A stretch of 64,000 bases of DNA, from NCBI RefSeq assembly GCF_900143085.1, contig NZ_FRCZ01000003.1:248001-312000 (forward strand). Reading direction: 5' to 3'. The notes below the pieces were generated by a model. The model worked only from the letters and a program-made list of their open reading frames with translations. It had not been told where the DNA came from and searched no databases. The translations under genes were made by a program, and so were the position numbers. Positions 58,720 through 64,000 of this stretch are shown here, piece by piece (positions within the stretch are counted from its first letter, which is position 1; each line of letters begins with the position of its first letter). This stretch comes from Gracilibacillus kekensis. Its GTDB lineage: Bacteria; Bacillota; Bacilli; Bacillales; Amphibacillaceae.

Positions 58720-58819
58720 TTATCTACACCCGCCTGTTCATAACTTGTGTATAATTGATTGAAAAACCGCCCTAAACTTGATAGTACAAGTGTGGATAGT
58801 GTGCATAAAGTTATCCACA
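58720..58819. promoter_or_regulatory. DnaA-box cluster upstream of sda
   Basis: Three boxes match TTATNCACA exactly: 58746-58754 (minus, TTATACACA), 58800-58808 (minus, TTATGCACA) and 58811-58819 (plus, TTATCCACA). Two have one mismatch: 58720-58728 (plus, TTATCTACA) and 58791-58799 (minus, CTATCCACA). Five boxes in 100 bp is far above background. In B. subtilis DnaA activates sda from such boxes. Confidence 0.88.
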
Positions 58820-59011
58820 AGGATTTTTTTGTTGTAAAATGTCGTACGATTATCGGAATATAATTCATAATACCTGTAAATTTAGGGCGATTTGTAATAT
58901 TATGTGGTATAATTTCGTTTTCTGGTAAATTCCTTTGAACAAACTTAAAAAATTGTTTATGATAGGGAAAGATATGTATATTAATCGGAAGATAGTTGAG
59001 GTGTAAACGCA

Positions 59012-59530
59012 TTGCTGAAAAAATTTTTACCAAATGAACATGTACCCCGTGTATTAGATATAACTCCGGCTAAGTTACGTGAAATGGGAATAAAAGGTGT
59101 AATTACTGATTTAGATAATACCTTAGTTGCTTGGAATGTAATGGATGCAACCCCTGAAGTAATTGAATGGTTTAAGGAAATGAATGAAAATGATATAAAA
59201 GTTACGATTATTTCGAATAATGAAAAAGAACGTGTTCGTGTATTCTCTGAACCGTTAGATACACCATACGTATATAGTGCTAAAAAACCACTAATTCGAG
59301 CCTTTAATCAAACAGCAAAACAGATGGGCTTTAGAAAAGAAGAGATTGTAGTAATAGGTGATCAACTGATGACTGACGTTCTCGGTGGTAATTTTGCCGG
59401 GTTTCATACAATATTAGTCGTTCCAATTGTGAAGACTGATGGTAAAATAACACAATTTAACCGAATGATTGAACGAAGAATTTTAAATTGGATGCGAAAA
59501 AAAGGCATGATCACATGGGAGGAAAAATAA
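59012..59530 (+). CDS. yqeG: HAD-superfamily phosphatase YqeG
   Basis: A 172-residue YqeG-type phosphatase (HAD subfamily IIIA). Motif I is GVITDLDNTLVAW (nucleophile Asp), motif II VTIISNNEKERV, and motif III-IV FRKEEIVVIGDQLMTDVLGGNFAGF. The physiological substrate is not settled. TTG 59012 is the start, with TGAGGTG upstream. Its stop overlaps the yqeH start, at the head of the yqeG-yqeM operon. Confidence 0.94.
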   Translation: MLKKFLPNEHVPRVLDITPAKLREMGIKGVITDLDNTLVAWNVMDATPEVIEWFKEMNENDIKVTIISNNEKERVRVFSEPLDTPYVYSAKKPLIRAFNQTAKQMGFRKEEIVVIGDQLMTDVLGGNFAGFHTILVVPIVKTDGKITQFNRMIERRILNWMRKKGMITWEEK

Positions 59531-60633
59531 TGGAAGAAGCATTACATTGCGAAGGTTGCGGTGCAGAGATACAAACAGAAGATAAAACGAAATCAGGTTA
59601 TGTGCCAAAGAGCGCACTTAATAATGAGCATATTATATGTCAAAGGTGTTTCCGTTTAAAGCATTATAATGAAGTACAAGATGTTGAATATACGGATGAT
59701 GACTACCTACGAATGATCAACCAAGTTAGTAATACCGATAGCTTAGTAGTTAAAGTAGTCGATATATTTGATTTTAACGGAAGCTTTATTACCGGATTAC
59801 AACGATTAACAGGTAACAATCCGATCATCTTAATAGGAAATAAAGTCGATCTTTTACCAAAATCGACAAATCGAAACAAATTAATTCATTGGATGAAAAA
59901 AACAGCGAGTGATTTTGGTTTAACGGTACAAGATGTATTTTTGGTTTCTGCTGAGAAAGCTCAAGGTTTCGATCAAGTCGAGAAAGAAATAGAGGCACGC
60001 CGAAACGACAAAGATGTCTATATTGTCGGTTGTACAAACGTTGGTAAATCTACGTTTATCAATCAATTAATTCGTCGTTCAAGTGGCGTTAAAGATGCGA
60101 TAACTACGTCCTATTTTCCTGGTACTACATTAGGCTTTATCCAAATTCCTTTGGATAGAAAATCTTACATGTACGATACACCTGGCGTCGTGAATCGCAG
60201 ACAACTTGTTCATTATGTAACAGATAAAGATTTAAAAGTTATTACACCAAAGAAAGAAATTAAACCAAAAGTCTATCAGTTACAAGACCAACAGACCTTA
60301 TTTTTCGGAGGTTTTGGCCGATTTGATTTTGAAAAAGGGATGAAACAATCGTTTGTTTGTTATTTTTCCAATCAGCTAATGATCCATCGTACAAAGTTAG
60401 AACAAGCAGATGAATTTTATCAAAAACATGTTGGTGAACTACTACAACCACCTAGTCCAGAAACCTTGGAACAATTGCCGGAGCTAACAAAACAGACTAT
60501 AAAAATACCTCTAAAAAAAACAGATATCGTGATACCTGGACTTGGCTGGATTACCGTTCCAGATGGTGGTGTAACCATTTCGATTCATGTACCAAAAGGT
60601 GTCAACATATCATTACGACCTGCATTAATTTAG
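59530..60633 (+). CDS. yqeH: Ribosome-assembly GTPase YqeH (circularly permuted)
   Basis: A 367-residue GTPase needed for 30S subunit maturation. A zinc finger CEGCGAEIQ...IICQRCFRL (about 6-40) is followed by a permuted GTPase domain in the order G4 IGNKVDLLP, G5 VSAEKAQG, G1 GCTNVGKSTF, G2 TTSYFPGTT, G3 DTPGVV, then a C-terminal RNA-binding region. The start is ATG 59530, sharing a base with the yqeG stop, which gives family length. aroE follows after 16 nt. Confidence 0.96.
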   Translation: MEEALHCEGCGAEIQTEDKTKSGYVPKSALNNEHIICQRCFRLKHYNEVQDVEYTDDDYLRMINQVSNTDSLVVKVVDIFDFNGSFITGLQRLTGNNPIILIGNKVDLLPKSTNRNKLIHWMKKTASDFGLTVQDVFLVSAEKAQGFDQVEKEIEARRNDKDVYIVGCTNVGKSTFINQLIRRSSGVKDAITTSYFPGTTLGFIQIPLDRKSYMYDTPGVVNRRQLVHYVTDKDLKVITPKKEIKPKVYQLQDQQTLFFGGFGRFDFEKGMKQSFVCYFSNQLMIHRTKLEQADEFYQKHVGELLQPPSPETLEQLPELTKQTIKIPLKKTDIVIPGLGWITVPDGGVTISIHVPKGVNISLRPALI

Positions 60634-60649
60634 GGGAAGGGGAAAGAAA

Positions 60650-61489
60650 ATGGCGTATAAACTTGGATTGATTGGCCATCCAATCGGACATTCACTTTCA
60701 CCATGGATTCATGATCAATTTTTGGATTTGGCTCGATTAGATGGGGAATATAAATTATATGAGGGAGACCATCAAGCACTCCCAAATGTTCTAAAACATT
60801 TAAAAGAAAAAGCAGTTGATGGCTTTAATGTGACCGTTCCGTATAAACAGGTGATTGTCGATTATCTGGATGAAATGAATGAGGATGCTAGAATTCTTGG
60901 TGCCGTTAATACGGTTGTAAATGAAGGTGGAAAATGGAAAGGGTATAGTACAGACGGTGAAGGATATGTTCGATCGATTGTAGAGCCATTTCCAAACCTT
61001 TTAAAAAATCAAACATCTGTGTTATTATTGGGGGCTGGTGGAGCAGCACGCGGGATTTACCGTGCACTCGTTCAGCAACAAGTAAAAACTGTAGACATTG
61101 CTAATCGTTCTAAGGATAAAGCAGAAGCCTTTTTGTCTTTACGAACAGGTGAGGTGAAAACTTCTGTATTAAGCTATCATGAGGCAGAGGCACAGCTTTC
61201 CGAATATGATCTTATTGTCCAAACAACTTCTGTTGGTATGAAACCAAATGTAGAGGATCAGATTATACAGTTGGATAATTTACGCAATGACACAGTTGTG
61301 AGTGATATTGTCTATCAGCCGATCACAACTTCATTACTAGAAGATGCGAAACAGCGTGGAGCCAAGATACATCATGGACACGCGATGTTACTATATCAGG
61401 GTCAATTAGCTTTTGAGAAATGGACGAACAAAAATTTAGATGTCGCACATTTAGTCGACCGCTTAGAAAATAAATTAAGAGGTGAATAA
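60650..61489 (+). CDS. aroE: Shikimate dehydrogenase
   Basis: A 279-residue NADP-dependent enzyme converting 3-dehydroshikimate to shikimate in aromatic amino-acid synthesis. It has YKLGLIGHPIGHSLSPWIHDQF, GFNVTVPYKQ with the catalytic Lys, GAVNTVVNEGGKWKGYSTDGEGY, the nucleotide-binding LLLGAGGAARGIYRAL and HGHAMLLYQGQLAFEKWT. GGGGAAGGGG precedes the ATG. It is embedded among ribosome and cofactor genes, the conserved order. Confidence 0.96.
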   Translation: MAYKLGLIGHPIGHSLSPWIHDQFLDLARLDGEYKLYEGDHQALPNVLKHLKEKAVDGFNVTVPYKQVIVDYLDEMNEDARILGAVNTVVNEGGKWKGYSTDGEGYVRSIVEPFPNLLKNQTSVLLLGAGGAARGIYRALVQQQVKTVDIANRSKDKAEAFLSLRTGEVKTSVLSYHEAEAQLSEYDLIVQTTSVGMKPNVEDQIIQLDNLRNDTVVSDIVYQPITTSLLEDAKQRGAKIHHGHAMLLYQGQLAFEKWTNKNLDVAHLVDRLENKLRGE

Positions 61490-61490
61490 T

Positions 61491-61784
61491 TTGAAATTAA
61501 CAGGAAAGCAAAAGCGCTTCTTACGTGCCCAAGCCCATCATTTAAATCCGATCTTCCAAGTCGGTAAAGATGGTGTCAATGACAACATGATCAAACAAAT
61601 CAATGAAGCATTGGAAAAACGCGAGCTGATCAAGGTTTCCATTTTACAAAATTGTATGGAAGAAAAGGACGATGTTGCAGAAGCATTAGCAGAAGGAACG
61701 GATGCTTACATCGTGCAAATTATTGGTAACACGATCGTCTTGTATAAAGAATCTGAAGAAAATAAGCAAATCACATTGCCATAG
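61491..61784 (+). CDS. yhbY: CRM-domain RNA-binding protein YhbY (YqeI)
   Basis: A 97-residue CRM-domain protein associated with pre-50S ribosomal particles. It has KLTGKQKRFLRAQAHHLNPIFQVGKDGVNDNMIKQINEALEKRELIKVSIL, including the GxxG-like VGKDG loop. TTG 61491 is chosen, one base after the aroE stop codon (61487-61489), with AAGAGGTG 7 nt upstream; a GTG at 61482 is too close. nadD follows after 13 nt. Confidence 0.93.
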   Translation: MKLTGKQKRFLRAQAHHLNPIFQVGKDGVNDNMIKQINEALEKRELIKVSILQNCMEEKDDVAEALAEGTDAYIVQIIGNTIVLYKESEENKQITLP

Positions 61785-61797
61785 AGAAGGTGTGACA

Positions 61798-62361
61798 ATG
61801 AAGCGAATTGGACTATTCGGCGGCACCTTTGACCCACCACATTACGGTCATTTATTGATGGCAGAACAAGCCTATCAGCAATTGGAATTAGATGAAATTT
61901 GGTTCATTCCGTCTTATCAGCCACCACATAAAGACGATGCGAAGACAACGGCCAAAGACCGGGTTGATATGACGACAGCAGCAATTTTTGATAACCCTGC
62001 CTTTAAGGTTGATACGATTGAAGTGGAACGTGAAGATAAATCATATACGCTCAACACGATTAAACGGTTAAAAGAATCCTATCCAGTTCATCAGTTCTAT
62101 TTCATTATTGGTGGTGATATGGTTGAGTATTTACCAAAATGGCATCGAATCGATGAATTAATCGGAATGCTCACTTTTGTTGGAGTAAATCGACCAGGAT
62201 ACAAAATGGATACACCTTTTTCAGTAAAAGAAGTGAAAATGCCATTAATCGATATTTCGTCGACGATGATCCGTGAAAAAATGGGTCAGGGACAGTCGAT
62301 CCGATATTTGACGCCACCAAGCGTGATCGATATTATTAATAAATACAAGTTATATTCATAA
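61798..62361 (+). CDS. nadD: Nicotinate-mononucleotide adenylyltransferase
   Basis: A 187-residue nucleotidyltransferase that makes deamido-NAD. The HxGH motif lies in RIGLFGGTFDPPHYGHLLMAEQAY and the ISSTMIR motif in LIDISSTMIREKM. FIIGGDMVEYLPKWHRIDELI is also typical. Start at ATG 61798 with GAAGGTG; the longer frame is within yhbY. yqeK, another nucleotide enzyme, follows. Confidence 0.97.
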   Translation: MKRIGLFGGTFDPPHYGHLLMAEQAYQQLELDEIWFIPSYQPPHKDDAKTTAKDRVDMTTAAIFDNPAFKVDTIEVEREDKSYTLNTIKRLKESYPVHQFYFIIGGDMVEYLPKWHRIDELIGMLTFVGVNRPGYKMDTPFSVKEVKMPLIDISSTMIREKMGQGQSIRYLTPPSVIDIINKYKLYS

Positions 62362-62403
62362 CATGTAATAGTGTTTCCTTTTTGTCAGGGGAGAGTGAAG
62401 AAA

Positions 62404-62976
62404 GTGGAAGCCGATAAAGCGCTGAAAATAGTAGAAAAACAACTAACTAAAAAAAGATATGAGCACACTGTCCGTGTTATGGAGACAGCTTTGGATTTGG
62501 CAAAGCATTACAAAGTAGACGAGCAAAAGATCGAATTAGCAGCCATACTCCACGATTATGCCAAGTATCGTGATCCCAAAGAGATGAAGCGCTGGATTAT
62601 CGAAGAAAAATTACCCCATGATTTACTGGAGCATCATCCAGAATTATGGCATGCACCAGTTGGAGCAAAAATGGTTGAGCGTGAATTGGGAGTTAGCGAT
62701 CCACAAATAATAAGTGCTATTCATTGGCACACTACAGGTAAACGGCATATGTCTGTCATGGACAAAGTGATTTTCATTGCAGATTATATTGAACCAGGTC
62801 GTGATTTTCCTGGTGTCGATGAAGTTAGAGGGATCGTGTATCATGATCTCGATCAAGCGTGCTGGTTAGCTGCACGCAATACGATAACTTTTTTAATGAG
62901 TAGAAATCAACCGATTTATCCAGATACATTTCAGTTATATAATGAAAAATTAGGGAGGAACATGAATGGAAAGTAA
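62404..62976 (+). CDS. yqeK: HD-domain Ap4A hydrolase YqeK
   Basis: A 190-residue HD-superfamily phosphohydrolase. Metal ligands are in KRYEHTVRVMETAL (His), AAILHDYAKYR (HD) and VIFIADYIEPGRDFPGVDEVR (Asp). Family members symmetrically hydrolyse diadenosine tetraphosphate, a stress nucleotide, and it is usually adjacent to nadD. The GTG at 62404 is chosen by the GGGGAGA site and by alignment of MEADKALKIVEKQL with the B. subtilis N-terminus. Its 3' end overlaps rsfS by 11 nt. Confidence 0.92.
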   Translation: MEADKALKIVEKQLTKKRYEHTVRVMETALDLAKHYKVDEQKIELAAILHDYAKYRDPKEMKRWIIEEKLPHDLLEHHPELWHAPVGAKMVERELGVSDPQIISAIHWHTTGKRHMSVMDKVIFIADYIEPGRDFPGVDEVRGIVYHDLDQACWLAARNTITFLMSRNQPIYPDTFQLYNEKLGRNMNGK

Positions 62977-63310
62977 ACAATTAGTAGATCTAGTAGCAAA
63001 AGCGTGTGATGATAAAAGAGCAGAGGACATTGTTATATTGGATATGAACGAGGTATCTTTAATAGCAGAGTATTTTTTAATCTGTGAAGGTACTAACGAA
63101 CGTCAAGTCCAAGCGATCGCACGTGAAGTGAAAGATGTAGCAGATCAGCAAGAAATTAACGTCAAACGTATGGAAGGCTTCGATCAAGCAAGATGGATAC
63201 TTGTAGATCTTGGAGGTGTTGTCTGCCATATCTTCCATCGTGATGAACGTAATTATTATAATTTAGAAAAGCTGTGGGGAGACGCCCCGCAATTAGAAGT
63301 GAAATTATAA
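62966..63310 (+). CDS. rsfS: Ribosome silencing factor RsfS (YqeL)
   Basis: A 114-residue factor that binds ribosomal protein L14 and blocks subunit joining when nutrients are short. Family segments are VAKACDDKRAEDIVILDMNEVSLIAEYFLICEGTNERQVQAIA and EGFDQARWILVDLGGVVCHIFHRDERNYYNLEKLWGDAP. The GGGAGGAAC site lies in the yqeK end. yqeM follows after 2 nt. Confidence 0.96.
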   Translation: MESKQLVDLVAKACDDKRAEDIVILDMNEVSLIAEYFLICEGTNERQVQAIAREVKDVADQQEINVKRMEGFDQARWILVDLGGVVCHIFHRDERNYYNLEKLWGDAPQLEVKL

Positions 63311-63312
63311 AA

Positions 63313-64000
63313 ATGGCTTACTCGAAACTAGCTTACGTCTATGATCTCCTTATGGACGATGCCCCATATCAAGAGTGGCAAGCCTTTGTCGAGCATTTTG
63401 TGAAAGATGGAAAAATGCTTGACCTCGGCTGTGGCACAGGTCGGTTGTCAGAGCGTTTTTCTCGCGCTGGCTTTGACGTTACAGGAGTTGACTTTTCAGA
63501 AGATATGCTGGCATTCGCTCAATCCCATACATCAGGCGTTCAATATATTCAGCAAGATATCCGTGAACTGGAAGGATTGACTGATTTCGACGTAGTTGTT
63601 AGCCTGTGTGATGTGATCAATTACATTACTAATGAAGAAGATGTAGAAAAAGTATTTCAAAATGTCTGGAATAGCTTAAAAGAAGGTGGAAAGTTTATCT
63701 TCGATGTTCATAGCCTTAAACATTTTGAAGAGGATATGATCGGTGAAACGTTCTCTGAAATTTACGATGATATTTCTTACGTCTGGTTTTGCGAAGCTGG
63801 AGAAGCACCTGGAAGTGTTGAACATGATCTAACTTTTTTTCTCCAGGATGAAGAATCCGGAAAGTATGAGAGATTCGATGAACAACATAGTCAGCGAACT
63901 TTTGAGGTGGCCGTCTATAAGCGACTACTAGAAAAAGCCGGATTCCGAGATATCTGTGTTTATGGCGATTTTTCAACCGAATTAATAGATGATGTGGAGA
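63313..64000 (+). CDS. yqeM: SAM-dependent methyltransferase YqeM (partial, cut by window edge)
   Basis: An open frame from ATG 63313 to the window end, 229 complete codons, so the stop lies outside. It starts MAYSKLAYVYDLLMDDAPYQEW and has SAM motif I MLDLGCGTGRLSERF, motif II VTGVDFSEDMLAFAQ and VVVSLCDVINYITNEED. It matches the YqeM class I methyltransferase that follows rsfS in B. subtilis; the substrate is unknown. Only about the last 20 residues should be missing. Confidence 0.93.
   Translation, partial: MAYSKLAYVYDLLMDDAPYQEWQAFVEHFVKDGKMLDLGCGTGRLSERFSRAGFDVTGVDFSEDMLAFAQSHTSGVQYIQQDIRELEGLTDFDVVVSLCDVINYITNEEDVEKVFQNVWNSLKEGGKFIFDVHSLKHFEEDMIGETFSEIYDDISYVWFCEAGEAPGSVEHDLTFFLQDEESGKYERFDEQHSQRTFEVAVYKRLLEKAGFRDICVYGDFSTELIDDVE

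Overview
The window is a 64 kb chromosomal segment of an AT-rich, endospore-forming, low-GC Gram-positive bacterium of the family Bacillaceae. The gene order bofC-ruvAB-queA-tgt-yajC-spoVB-comN-secDF-lapA-recJ-apt-relA-dtd-amidase-hisS-aspS-6S RNA-rarA-cymR-iscS-mnmA-TPR-recD2-alaS-ireB-ruvX-yrzB-mltG-trmR-udk-greA-yrrS-mtnN-sigK-sda-yqeG-yqeH-aroE-yhbY-nadD-yqeK-rsfS-yqeM follows the Bacillus subtilis yrb/yrv/yrr/yqe region. A complete Mrp cation/proton antiporter operon (minus mrpB) placed between sigK and sda, and the many intergenic repeats, suggest a halotolerant or alkaliphilic relative (Gracilibacillus/Oceanobacillus/Halobacillus-like). That genus guess is inference.

Layout. 1-6.5 kb: end of bofC, an MFS transporter, Holliday-junction branch migration (ruvAB), queuosine synthesis (queA, tgt) and yajC. 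6.7-15 kb: membrane proteins (YrzE-like, NhaD/ArsB-like carrier, YetF-like), spoVB, comN and fused secDF. 15-25 kb: lapA-recJ-apt, an iron-siderophore ABC uptake locus with two Fur-box-like sites, and relA-dtd. 25-35.5 kb: a cell-wall amidase, a T-box-controlled hisS-aspS operon, 6S RNA, an RsfA-type regulator, rarA, and cymR-iscS-mnmA. 35.9-47 kb: a TPR protein, recD2, an AI-2E-family permease, T-box-controlled alaS with ireB-ruvX-yrzB, and mltG. 47-52 kb: trmR, udk, greA, a KTSC-like protein, yrrS, mtnN and an uninterrupted sigK. 52.8-58.1 kb: mrpACDEFG. 58.4-64 kb: a 46-residue sda gene with a DnaA-box cluster, then yqeG to yqeM.

The most unusual content is non-coding. Seven intergenic composite elements of about 0.5-0.7 kb (near 3.5, 9.5, 14.4, 21.9, 39.2, 45.4 and 52.3 kb) each carry two copies, in inverted orientation, of a roughly 128-nt hairpin unit. 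The 14 copies keep a 7-nt apical loop and a fixed internal-loop sequence, while the helices change sequence but stay complementary. This is the signature of a selected RNA (or single-stranded DNA) structure that spreads as a mobile, MITE-like element. Two of these elements are themselves interrupted by a second repeat family that also occurs alone next to trmR and greA. Further structured repeats lie at 6.57, 18.3, 30.3 and 35.6 kb.

The protein-coding surprises are the clean absence of mrpB from an otherwise intact Mrp operon, and trmR standing without the trhP (yrrN/yrrO) genes that usually follow it.
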